DNA of 64,000 bases. Origin: Apium graveolens (Eukaryota > Streptophyta > Magnoliopsida > Apiales > Apiaceae). This document shows positions 22,617 to 33,270 of the stretch, piece by piece. The DNA is taken from NCBI RefSeq assembly GCF_009905375.1, contig NW_027417600.1, positions 1 through 64,000 on the forward strand, given 5' to 3'. The notes beneath the pieces are model-generated. The model was given only the letters and a program-made list of their open reading frames with translations. It had not been told where the DNA came from and ran no database searches. Made by a program: the position numbers and the translations under genes. Every line of letters starts with the position of its first letter. Within the stretch, counting starts at the first letter, position 1.

Positions 22617-22982
22617 ATGTTCATGGCTCAACGTTTGTTTTGTACTTGTAATATTATTGGGATTTACTATCCAGCTTTCAAGTTCGAAAAGGGTCGTGTC
22701 TATTATGACCCATGGGGACGCAGAGTCAAGATTAATGATCAAATCTTCAGTTCTCATGAAGTTTCATCCTCAGTTTACGAGGAGTTGTCAAGTGATCAGC
22801 GAGTGGATCTTCAACTGTTTCAGATGGAAATCACCCTTGAGGATGAACGCTTAGCCGAAGAGGCTGAGCGAGAGAAACTTGACTTGCAAGAGAAAATTAT
22901 CTCTCTCGCAAAGACTATCTCGGGGATTTACCACCGCCGAGCTCTCAAGAAGCAAGAAGAGATGAAGAAGAAAAAGTTATGA
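22617..22982 (+). CDS. Extra 121-codon ORF between pol and env-like region, unit 1
   Basis: Unrecognised protein. It opens MFMAQ, has a middle block with YYDPWGRRVKINDQIFSSHE, and residues about 70-121 form a highly charged, probably coiled-coil helix (LEDERLAEEAEREKLDLQEK) with a lysine-rich end. There is no signal peptide or membrane segment. Start is the first or third codon (both Met). It has no stop or frameshift here or in unit 2, although gag and pol around it are riddled with them. Between the units I count six base differences in 366 (two amino-acid changes). The TATA box and leader upstream suggest a separate transcript. It could be a captured host gene or a lineage-specific accessory ORF. 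Confidence 0.55.
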   Translation: MFMAQRLFCTCNIIGIYYPAFKFEKGRVYYDPWGRRVKINDQIFSSHEVSSSVYEELSSDQRVDLQLFQMEITLEDERLAEEAEREKLDLQEKIISLAKTISGIYHRRALKKQEEMKKKKL

Positions 22983-24189
22983 TAGATTCTAGGAATATTC
23001 TAGTTCTTATTAGGACTATTTTCTTGTTTATGCCTTGTCCTTTTCTTTTTCATGGATAAATGAAATTATTCTATCTTATTTTGCTTCATTAAATGACTTC
23101 TTGATTACTTTCTTGTATGTGTGCTTGAATGTTATTAAATGTTAAATGTTAAATCAGTCTGCATGCTAAATATCAGATATTTTTCATAGTGCATATGAAT
23201 AAACTAATCTCTGTTTGAGTTCATGTGACACTTCAGTACAGATTGAGCACTATAGAAAGTAGTTATTGTTAAAGAAGAATATTTAAGAAAGATTTAATTC
23301 CTAATCACTAAGAGTTATAATCTTTGAGTGTTGCTTATAATTCAAAATCATTTGAAACTTTCTTTTCTGATCAAGAAAGTTGTCCACACTTGATCTCAAA
23401 TTTCATATATCTTATATCTTAAAATTTCTTCTTACAACTGAAACACTTGAATTCTTTTCTCAAATGTTGCCAAAAATCAAGTGACATAATTCTTGAATTT
23501 TGTTCACCACTCAGAAATAACATTTAGTTTGTTAGAGACTATTTTCTGAGGTAGATCTTGATGATACTAACATAGACACGGAGGTTTCATCAGTTTTTAC
23601 TGAAGACTCTGTGATAGCTTCTATTAAACACATTCAAGTGTTAGTTCTTTGCAAGAAGAACAAAGGTTTGAGATCATGGTATATGATAGTAACCTGATCA
23701 AATTCTCTCCAATTCACATGGAGATTCTCATTATTGATGAACAATAACTGTCATAACCACAATATCTACTGTGAGTCTAATTGTGAATTCACAAGGTATA
23801 AATACTAGTGTTACTTTATCATCATCTATTTTAAGTACTGATTTAGTTCTTTCAGCATTTATAGTATACTTTTCATGAGATAAATCTTGTTGATATGATT
23901 ACATCTAGACCTTTGTTAAGGACTACCTCTAGTTGTATGATCACAGATCACCCTTCTTTAGCCACTTCTTATTTCTGTAGGACAATCTTTCTGAACCTTT
24001 TTTGTGAGATGTGTGAAAATATTGAGAGAAAAACAGAATTTAAGAGAGGCGGGATCCTTCCTGGCAAAAGGAGAGGTAGATGAGAGAGAGGATTTAGTAA
24101 TCCTTGTGAAAAAGCTCTGACTTTTAAAAGTCATGAGATGTGTGGTGTGAGGAGTAGTGAGACTACTATAAAAGAATAGAGAGAAATAA
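22983..24189 (+). other. Non-coding interior of the element, unit 1
   Basis: No convincing frame between the extra ORF and the env-like region. The 62-codon frame at 23895-24083 is present in both units but has no recognisable domain. Confidence 0.5.
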
Positions 24190-24920
24190 GTTTTATTTGC
24201 TATATGTTTGCAGATGCTCAGAGTACTAAAGGAACAGATGCTAAACATCAGTCTGTTGAATCTCAGGAAAACTCTGATGTATCAAAGGCTATTGATCTCC
24301 CTACAAGTCTAAGTACTGATACTTTCTTGCAATCCATACATTCTACTATTCCACCACATGAGATAATCCATATTTTTGTTTAAAAATAGTCCATTCATTC
24401 TTCTTTTCCATCAGAAGAAGTCCATGGTGTTGCTGAAGATGTAGTAGCACAACAGTCCATTCATAAAGATTCATCCATTTCAGAATCACCACAGCATTCT
24501 ACAGGACCTGGGCTCCTGAAAGTTAGTATTGAAGCTCCAATTTATTTATCTACAGTACTTGAAGATGTAGAGATAACTTTTGAAGGTGTGGGAGCTTCTG
24601 AAGCCACTAGATCAGTTTCTCATTCTATTCTGCATACTGAAGCTGATGATAAAGTTCAGAAATTAGTGCAAGATCCAGCTGCTATAGAAGATTCTAATGA
24701 TGGTAAAGAAACTCTCGTATCTAATGTTATGTTAGATCTTGAGGCTGATCTTTTCTTTCCTGAAGATATGCCTATGTATGTGAGACAACAGAAAATGAAA
24801 GAGTTAGATGCTAAGAAGAAGCAGGATTATTCTGATATTCTCTTGAATTCTTATTGGAAAGATACTACATATCCTATTTCCGGAATACGTGCAGTTGAAC
24901 ATCTGGAAACAGCAGAATAG
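24190..24920 (+). pseudogene. Env-like/coiled-coil ORF region, unit 1 (5' part only)
   Basis: A decayed reading frame, acidic and Ser/Thr-rich, with recognisable pieces such as LEADLFFPEDMPMYVRQ and DYSDILLNSYWKDTTYP. In SIRE/Maximus elements this position holds an env-like or coiled-coil ORF of unproven function. The duplication breakpoint cuts it at 24942, so its 3' half exists only after unit 2. The longest open part is 24588-24920. Confidence 0.6.
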
Positions 24921-24942
24921 AAGATTACAAATCCTGATGTGC

Positions 24943-27900
24943 TAAATCCCTGCTATCATAATTTGAGGAGAAAGCTGGCCCAAACATTTCTTATGGAGAT
25001 GGAAAATTAGAAAAAATCTTGGTATATGGAAAAGTTAAAGTTGGCAATGTCATCATTGAAAATGTAGCTCTAGTTGCAGGACTCAAGCATAATCTGATCA
25101 GTGTGAGTCAAATCTGTGACAGAGGTTACCATGCCAACTTTTACAAGGAGCATTGTGAAATTGTCAGTAAGTCTGATGGCAAGATCACATTAGTGTGAGA
25201 CATGTTATTTTGTATGAAGCCAGGGTCTCCACAAATTTTGAAAATTCAAAAGTTTGTCTACATAGTAGAGCATCTGTGGAAGACAGCTGAAACTGGCATA
25301 AAAGACTTTCTCACCTCAACTTCAGCTATATCAATGAACTTGTGAGGAAAGATCTTGTAAGAGGATTGCCCAATGCAGTGTTTACTCTTTATGGCTTATG
25401 TGATTCATACTTGAAAGCCAAGCAAAGGAAGATATCTTTCAAGAGTAAAACTGAATCCTCAATTCTTGAACCATATCATCTACTTCATGTTGATCTCTTT
25501 GGTCCAGTGAATGTTATGTCTATTTCCAAGAAGAGGTATGCACTCGTAATTGTTGATGAATATACAAGATACACATTGGTGTATTTTTTGCACACCAAGG
25601 ATGAATCTCCATCCATTCTTGTTGATCATGTGAGGGAGCTGGAGAAAGGATCAACATACAAAGTGAAGATCATCTGAAGTGATAATGGAACGGAATTCAA
25701 GAATAGCTCTATGGAAGAGTTCTGCGAACTCAAGGGAATAAAAAAAGAGTTTTCTGCTCCTGGAACTCCACAACAAAATGGAGTTGTTGAAAGAAAGAAT
25801 AGAACTCTGATAAAAGTTGCAAGTACCATGCTAGAAGAAGCAAGATTGTCTACCTACTTCTGGGCTGAGGCTGTGCAAACTACTTGCTTTATATAAAATG
25901 TTACATTGATCAACAAGCATGGAAAGACACCATTCGAGATGGTGAAAGGAAAGAAGTCAAATTTGAAGTTCTTTCATATTTTTGGTTATAAATGTTTTGT
26001 TCTCAAAACTCATCCAGAGCAGCTGACCAAGTTTAATCTGAAAGCTGATGAAGGAATATTTGTAGGTTATCCGTTGACTCTAAAAGCCTTCATAGTTTAC
26101 AATCTGAGAACAAGAACAGTCATGGAGTCTAAACATGTATCTTTTGATGATAAGAAGATAACAGGTCTAGAAGATGCAGATGACCATGACAAGTTGAGAT
26201 TTGAAAATGAAGTACCTTACGCTGAACTTTTAAATATTGACTCTGATACAATAAGTCCTGATATCACTTAAAGCTCTGAGGTTCCACAGTATAGTGGAAA
26301 TTCTTCTGACACTGAAGCATATGTTGAGGGGGAGCAACATGACACAAATCCAGAGACTATTGCAAGTGATTCAACTCAAGAAACATCAGTAGAAAGATCA
26401 TCAGACTCATCTTCCTCAAACTCTGATGAGTCAAATACTGATAACCATGGGAACACTGATTCTGGGGGAGCATCAAGAAATAACAGTGGTACTACTCAAA
26501 GAAATAACATAGAATTCATGGATCAAGGGGGAGGTTCTTATTCTAGGAGTCAACTTCCATTAGCAAGAAAATGGTCTAAGTCACACACACCTGACTTAAT
26601 CATTGGAAACCCTGATAGTGGTGTAAGAACAAGAAAAGCCACTCAGAATGAATGTCTCTACCATTCTTTTTTATCTCAAACTGAACCTAAAAAGGTTGAA
26701 GAAGCTCTACAAGATGTTGACTAGGTCACAGCAATGCAAGAAGAGCTCAATGAATTTGAAAGGAACAAAGTATGGACTCTTGTGCCAAGACCAAAGAACA
26801 GAACTGTAGTTGGCACAAAGTGGGTATTCAAAAATAAAACTGACAGCAGGGGCATTGTTACAAGGAACAAAGCAAGACTGGTTGCAAAGGGTTACTCACA
26901 ACAAGAAGGCATTGATTATGACGAGACATTTGCTCCAGTTACAAGGCTAGAGGCAATAAGAATATTTCTTGCCTATGCTGCTCACAAGAAGTTTAAGGTG
27001 TTCCAAATGGATGTGAAGAGTGCATTCTTAAATGGAGAACTCGAAGATGAAGTTTACGTTAAACGGCCTCCAGGGTTCATTGATCCAAAGTATCCAAATC
27101 ATGTATACTTACTGGATAAAGCACTTTATGGATTAAAGCGAGCTCTAAGGGCCTGGTACAAAACACTTGCTCTATTTCTGCTAGAGAGTGGTTTTACAAG
27201 AGGTACAATTGATAAAACTCTCTTTTATAAATACCATGGTAAGGACTTGTTATTAGTATAGATATATTTTGATGATATCATTTTTAGATCTACTAATGAT
27301 AAACTCTGTCAAAGATTTGCAAAGCTAATGCAGTCCAGGTATCAAATGAGTATGATGGGAGAATTGAGTTACTTTCTGGAGTTACAAGTCAAACAGACTA
27401 AAGAAGGAACCTTCATAAATCAATCCAAATATACTAGGAACTTACTCAAAAGATTTGGAATGGAAGACTGCTAAACTGCATCAACTCCTATGGCCACTGC
27501 AACCAAGTTAGATTTAAATGCTGGTACTTCGGTGGATATAACTAACTACAGAGGTATGATTGGCTCAATCCTATATCTGACTGCTAGTAGACCCGATATC
27601 ATGTATGCTACCTGTCTCTGTGCAAGGTTCCAAGCTGACCCTATAGAACCTCATATATTAGCTGTAAAGAGAATTTTTTAGTATCTCAAAGGCACCATGA
27701 ATCTGGGATTATGGTATCCTAGAGATTCAGACTTTAAGCTAATTGGATATTCGGATGATGATTTTGCAGGATGCAAAATAGACAAGAAAAGTACTTCTGG
27801 AAGCTGCCAATTTCTTGGAGGCAGATTGGTTTCTTGGTATAGCAAGAAATAAAAATCAATTTCCACCTCAACTGCAGAAGCGTAATGCATTGCTGCAGGA

Positions 27901-28233
27901 AGCTGTTGTGCTCAGAGTTTATGGATGAAGAATCAATTGTTGGATTATGGGTTAGATTATTCCTCTATTCCTATATATTGTGATAATCAAAGTGCTATTG
28001 CAATGACAGAAAATTCAATGCAGCATTCAATGACTAAGCACATCAGTATCAGATACCATTTCATAAGGGAACATGTGGAAGCAAGTATAGTGGAATTGGT
28101 CTTTGTTCCAACAGATCAGCAAGTAGCAGATATATTCATCAAGCCTCTCTGTGAAGCTACATTCACAAGATTGGTGAATGAATTGGGAATGATTTCAGGA
28201 CAGTTCTCAAACTCTGATAATTCAGTCTGCTGA
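24943..28233 (+). pseudogene. pol of the SIRE-type element, unit 2
   Basis: Same domain order as unit 1 but lacking the protease active site. Integrase zinc finger near 25290-25410, SDNGTEF near 25680, RT 26734-27300 with YFDD, RNase H to about 28233. It shares the unit-1 stops and adds its own at about 27679 (before YLKGTMN) and 27849 (SKK*KSIS). The unit-1 integrase frameshift is absent, so the 25711-25896 segment stays open. Confidence 0.87.
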
Positions 28234-28758
28234 TATTTTTGAAGCATGGTATCTTATTATGTGTCAGTACTTGTTAAATACTGATTTTTGTGCTAAATGT
28301 TTGATGTCATGATAACATGCAAAATGTGCTAAATGATCTTATGTGTAGATTACATGTTAAACTGTTGATTATGCTTATAAACTCTTTATTAGTTAAACTT
28401 GTTTTGACTAATAGTTTATATCAGTAGTTGTTAAATCCTGATACTAGTAATTAAGATACTAATAATGGTCAAACCATGATTGACTGTTATACTTCATTGG
28501 TTATTTTGAATTTATTTGAAATAAATTGTTAACAATATTTTTAATTAATCAATGAGTGGGTGGAATATCTTTTAATTGCTTAAATGAGTTAGCTACTGAT
28601 GCAAGTATTTGTTGATACTTGAGTATTTACATTGGGAATAGGAATATGAAGAGATGGATTACTTTTTGCTTGCCTAGATACGTGTAATCGTGTATGCTTA
28701 TTATGTCTAATTATTGCATGGTCAATCAAAGAGTCTCTTCAGGTTCTACCTTCTTGTC

Positions 28759-28766
28759 TATAAATA
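28759..28766 (+). promoter_or_regulatory. TATA box upstream of the extra ORF, unit 2
   Basis: TATAAATA, identical in context to 22519-22526. Confidence 0.5.
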
Positions 28767-28856
28767 CAACCCTCCACTCTCAAAAATTCTCACTGACCTG
28801 TCACTTCAATCACTTCTATTTCACGATTTCTTGAACTCAACTCCTCAACTTCTCAA

Positions 28857-29222
28857 ATGTTCATGGCTCAAAGTTTGTTTTGTACTTGTAATATTATTGG
28901 GATTTACTATCCAGCTTTCATGTTCGAAAAGGGTCGTGTCTATTATGACCCCTGGGGACGTAGAGTCAAGATTAATGATCAAATCTTCAGTTCTCATGAA
29001 GTTTCATCCTCAGTTTACGAGGAGTTGTCAAGTGATCAGCGAGTGGATCTTCAACTGTTTCAGATGGAAATCACCCTTGAGGATGAACGCTTAGCCGAAG
29101 AGGCTGAGCGAGAGAAACTTGACTTGCAAGAGAAAATTATCTCTCTCGCAAAGACTATCTCGGGGATTTATCACCGTCGAGCTCTCAAGAAGCAAGAAGA
29201 GATGAAGAAGAAAAAGTTATGA
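28857..29222 (+). CDS. Extra 121-codon ORF, unit 2
   Basis: Intact twin of the ORF at 22617. Two residues differ (Arg to Ser near residue 6, Lys to Met near residue 22) and the remaining base differences are silent. Same charged C-terminal helix and same TATA/leader. Function unknown; see unit 1. Confidence 0.55.
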   Translation: MFMAQSLFCTCNIIGIYYPAFMFEKGRVYYDPWGRRVKINDQIFSSHEVSSSVYEELSSDQRVDLQLFQMEITLEDERLAEEAEREKLDLQEKIISLAKTISGIYHRRALKKQEEMKKKKL

Positions 29223-30429
29223 TAGATTCTAGGAATAGTCTAGTTCTTATTAGGACTATTTTCTTGTTTATGCCTCATCCTTTTCTTTTTCATGGATAAA
29301 TGAAATTATTCTATCTTATTTTGCTTCATTAAATGACTTCTTGATTACTTTCTTGTATGTGTGCTTGAATGTTATTAAATGTTAAATGTTAAATCAGTCT
29401 GCATGCTAAATATCAGATATTTTTCATAGTGCATATGAATAAACTAATCTCTGTTTGAGTTCATGTGACACTTCAGTACAGATTGAGCACTATAGAAAGT
29501 AATTGTTGTTAAAGAAGAAAATTTAAGAAAGATTTAATTCCTAATCACTAAGAGTTATAATCTTTGAGTGTTGCTTATAATTCAAAATCATTTGAAACTT
29601 TCTTTTCTGATCAAGAAAGTTGTCCACACTTGATCTCAAATTTCATATATCTTATATCTTAAAATTTCTTCTTACAACTGAAACACTTGAATTCTTTTCT
29701 CAAATGTTGCCAAAAATCAAGTGACATAATTCTTGAATTATGTTCACCACTCAGAAATAACATTTAGTTGGTTAGAGACTATTTGCTGAGGTAGATCTTG
29801 ATGATACTAACATAGACACGGAGGTTTCATCAGTTTTTACTGAAGACTCTGTGATAGCTTTCATTAAACACATTCAAGTGTTAGTTCTTTGCAAGAAGAA
29901 CAAAGGTTTGAGATCATGGTACATGATAGTAACCTGATCAAATTCTCTCCAATTCACATGGAGATTCTCATTATTGATGAACAATAACTGTCATAACCAC
30001 AATATCTACTGTGAGTCTAATTGTGAATTCACAAGGTATAAATACTAGTGTTACTTTATCATCATCTATTTTAAGTACTGATTTAGTTCTTTCAGCATTT
30101 ATAGTATACTTTTCATGAGATAAATCTTGTTGATATGATTACATCTAGACCTTTGTTAAGGACTACCTCTAGTTGTATGATCACAGATCACCCTTCTTTA
30201 GCCACCTCTTATTTCTGTAGAACAATCTTTCTGAACCTTTTTTGTGAGATGTGTGAAAATATTGAGAGAAAAACAGAATTTAAGAGAGGCGGGATCCTTC
30301 CTGGCAAAAGGAGGGGTAGATGAGAGAGAGGATTTAGTAATCCTTGTGAAAAAGCTCTGACTTTTAAAAGTCTTGAGATGTGTGGTGTGAGGAGTAGTGA
30401 GACTACTATAAAAGAATAGAGAGATTAAG
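29223..30429 (+). other. Non-coding interior of the element, unit 2
   Basis: Matches 22983-24189; nothing else seen. Confidence 0.5.
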
Positions 30430-32330
30430 TTTTATTTGCTATATGTTTGCAGATGCTCAGAGTACTAAATGAACAGATGCTAAACATCAGTCTTTTGAAT
30501 CTCAGGAAAACTCTGATGTATCAAAGGCTATTGATCTCCCTACAAGTCTAAGTACTGATACTTTCTTACAATCCATACATTCTACTATTCCACCACATGA
30601 GATAATCCCTGTTTTTGTTTAAAAATAGTCCATTCATTCTTCTTTTCCATCAGAAGAAGTCCATGTTGTTGCTGAAGATGTAGTAGCACAACAGTCCATT
30701 CATAAAGATTCATCCATTTCAGAATCACCACAGCATTCTACAGGACCTGGGATCCTGGAAGTTAGTATTGAAGCTCCAATTTATTTATCTACAGTACTTG
30801 AAGATGTGGAGATAACTTATGAAGGTGTGGGAGCTTCTGAAGCCACTGGATCAGTTTCCCATTCTATTCTGCATACTGAAGCTGATGATAAAGTTCAGAA
30901 ATTAGTGCAAGATCCAGCTGCTATTGAAGAATCTAATGATGGTAAAGAAACTCTTGTATCTAATGTTATGTTAGATCTTGAGGCTGATCTTTTCTTTCCT
31001 GAAGATATGCCTATGTATGTGAGACAATAGAAATTGAAAGAGTTAGATGCTAAGAAGAAGCAGGATTATTCTGATATTCTCTGGAATTTTTATTGGAAAG
31101 ATACTATATATCCTATTTCCAGAATACGTGCAGTTGAACATCTGGAAACAGCAGAATAGAAGATTACAAATCCTGATGTGCTAAATCATCTTAAAGCATC
31201 TACTTTAGTTGTTAGATCTTTACACATAGCTCATGAAGTAACAACTACTCAAATCAATCAGATTAAAGAATCATTGATTGCTTCAAAGCTGCTTACTCAT
31301 CAGGAAATTCAGAAATAAATTTCACCAATAATTACCAGACAAACTGCAATTGAAGCTAGTCAAGCTAGATTGGAAGCAAATCAAGCTCAAATGTCTTATC
31401 AACTTACCAAAGTACAGAATTCGATGGAGCAGATTTTTTCTCTACTGCTTGGTGATGATGCCAAAAGGGGGAGAAAATTGATAAATCTAAATGCAAACAG
31501 CTGTCATTATTAAATACTGATGATGAAAACCCTAATGGAGGTAATAAGGGGGAACGGAAGGTGAGTAAAAGAGGAAGCAAGAGGAATGAAGGAAGAGTTG
31601 AAGAATTGAATGTGACTACTAAAATGCAAAAATCTTTACAAGTCACAATTGTTGCTGATGAAGACCAAGGTATTCTGGAGAAAGAAGTTGGTGCTGAAGC
31701 AAGCTAATATCTTCAAACTCTGAAAGTTGGAGGAAGAAAGACAACTCTGTTCTACAAACATCCAAAGATTCAATTATTTGATTCTGAGGTGAGTAGAAGA
31801 ATATTTGCAAAGGAAAATCCTGGAGTTGACCTTGAACAACTAATGTAAACGGGGGAAGACTTTAAAAAATTCTATGAAGACAGTAAATGCTGATATTGCT
31901 GTTAGTTCTCAAGTACTTTATGAAGATGATCCTTCTAACAGAACAACCAGAGGTATAGTTGTAAGGGAAATCAGTCAGGCAGAAGATGAAAGATCTCTCA
32001 GATTACAAGCTATTGGAACTGCTGACATGAAGCTTAAAGGAAAGGAGAAGATAGAAGAAAAGTCAAGGATTTCAAAGTCTAAAGCCAAAGCTGGAGTCAG
32101 TATTTAAAAAAATTTAATCTTAAACTCTGATAGATTTAATCTATACAGTAGTTCAAGCTATTGATAATGAAGAAATTTTACTTGAAGCAGAAATCATCCA
32201 AGCTAGTCAAAAAAGGAATATTTCTGGAAGCATTCTGAGCTGAGGAAGTGGAGTTAACCACTGACATTGCTCAAGTTAAAGAAGTTGTTCAGGATGAAGA
32301 GTTAAAGTCTGATATTCACTGAAGCAACAT
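30430..32330 (+). pseudogene. Env-like/coiled-coil ORF region, complete but broken
   Basis: The 5' half repeats the unit-1 region, with an extra TAG after MYVRQ at about 31027. The 3' half, present once, carries SLLLGDDAKRG and a charged tail (DERSLRLQAIGTADMKLKGK, near 31985-32045). This arrangement is typical of the ORF downstream of pol in SIRE/Maximus elements. There are many stops. Longest open parts: 30806-31030 and 31874-32107. Confidence 0.55.
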
Positions 32331-32407
32331 TGAATATGCATACTTGATTCCTGTATTTAGATAGTTTTGACATCATCAATTGGAACTTGTCCATAATTTT
32401 ATAATGA

Positions 32408-32420
32408 ACAAGTAGGGGGA
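32408..32420 (+). promoter_or_regulatory. Polypurine tract
   Basis: CAAGTAGGGGGA-type purine run directly before the 3' LTR. Confidence 0.75.
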
Positions 32421-32931
32421 TATTAATATCAAACAGAACTATCAGAAGCATCGACGGATGATAGTTATAAGCATCAACGGATGATGATTACAAGCATCAA
32501 CGAATGATGATGACATCGACGGATAACAATATCAGCGGATGATGATGTCAACGGATGATGAAATCAGTATTTGTCACATCAGTTCATCTTTGAAGAGGAA
32601 AAGGAAACAGGGACTCAATTCGATGAAGGACTTTTTCTCAGAAGCAATAGTATAGGTTTCCTTGTTGTTAATAGAATAGGATTCCTTATACATTTGTAGT
32701 TGTGCTCTATATAAGGTACATATTAGGTTCATGCTATAAGCATTGCGACATTGTTATATCTTTCGCATAACCTAGCAGCTCTCAAGGATATTTGTTCATC
32801 CTTTCGAAAGAGTACGTTTGTAATAAGTTTTTATAAGCTTAATATAAAAACGGTTGATTTTGTTGAAGCTTTGTCTAGTTGATTATATTAACTGTATTTA
32901 CCCCCCTCTACAATTGATTAAGGGCCTAACA
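32421..32931 (+). repeat. 3' LTR of the SIRE-type element
   Basis: A 511-bp block starting TATTAATATC (the usual TG has become TA) and ending CCTAACA. A TATATAAGG promoter-like motif lies near 32710. It carries a minisatellite at its start. Confidence 0.88.
32446..32562 (+). repeat. Minisatellite of CATCAACGGATGATG-type units in the 3' LTR
   Basis: Six or seven imperfect units (AGCATCGACGGATGAT, AGCATCAACGGATGATG, CATCAACGAATGATG, CATCGACGGATAA, ATCAGCGGATGATG, GTCAACGGATGATG). The 5' LTR retains only the last two. Confidence 0.75.
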
Positions 32932-33049
32932 TATTATTATAGAAATTTTCACTTTTATACATTTATTAATTTGTTCAAAAAACACTATAAGATTTTCGGT
33001 TAAATTTGACTAGCTGAAAGTGGTTTCCACGCAAGTTATAAAGTTTTCA

Positions 33050-33270
33050 ACATCTCCAATCTTTGCAGCTTACCACAAACTCAATGTCCATCATCTGTTC
33101 TTGCATTGTGTCATTAGTGTCAGGCACGTTGGCTGTAGTGGAAGTTATTGAATTCATCGGTGAGTTTGGAAACAAGATATTATTGAAGTTGTTATTTTCA
33201 GATGCCTCATTCTCTCGAGTCTTTTCCTCGATGTTCCAATGTGTTCTATTTTGAGATCAATACAAATCAT
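33050..33270 (-). pseudogene. Ankyrin-PGG gene first-exon fragment
   Basis: The minus strand reads DLKIE..KRLERMRHLK, like DLDIERSRRSRSERLKRMRQLK of the intact gene. The ACTTCCACTACAGCC block follows, then DNA matching the MYIELWEAAKNGDVES segment with a 1-base slip. It ends next to the SIRE-type 3' LTR. No ankyrin repeat core is present. Confidence 0.65.

Larger units (their letters stand above)
18699..24942 (+). repeat. Internal tandem duplication, unit 1 (6244 bp)
   Basis: Begins at TAAATC (18699-18704) in the protease region and ends just before TAAATC at 24943. It matches unit 2 nearly throughout, about 1-3% different by eye. Confidence 0.92.
24943..31181 (+). repeat. Internal tandem duplication, unit 2 (6239 bp)
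   Basis: Starts at TAAATC 24943-24948 and ends before TAAATC 31182-31187. The junction fuses the env-like region to the protease region just after the catalytic motif, so unit 2 has no DNGCSG. Confidence 0.92.
16084..32931 (+). mobile_element. SIRE/Maximus-type Ty1/copia retrotransposon with a tandemly duplicated interior
   Basis: The two LTRs (16084-16483, truncated at its start, and 32421-32931) are about 8% different by eye. A TGGTATCAGAAC primer-binding site (initiator tRNA-Met type) follows the first LTR, and a purine tract AGTAGGGGGA precedes the second. Between them lie gag, pol, an extra 121-codon ORF and an env-like/coiled-coil region. Sequence 18699-24942 is repeated as 24943-31181. 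Removing one copy gives about 10.6 kb, normal for this lineage. All gag-pol parts carry stops. Confidence 0.9.

Noticed and set aside
22474..22854. 126-codon frame overlapping the extra ORF in another frame
   Set aside because: It reads through the TATA box and leader, and its downstream part is a shadow of the intact 121-codon frame.
24943..32931. A second, independent retrotransposon nested in the first
   Set aside because: There is no LTR, primer-binding site or gag at the junction; microhomology and shared stops show an internal tandem duplication.
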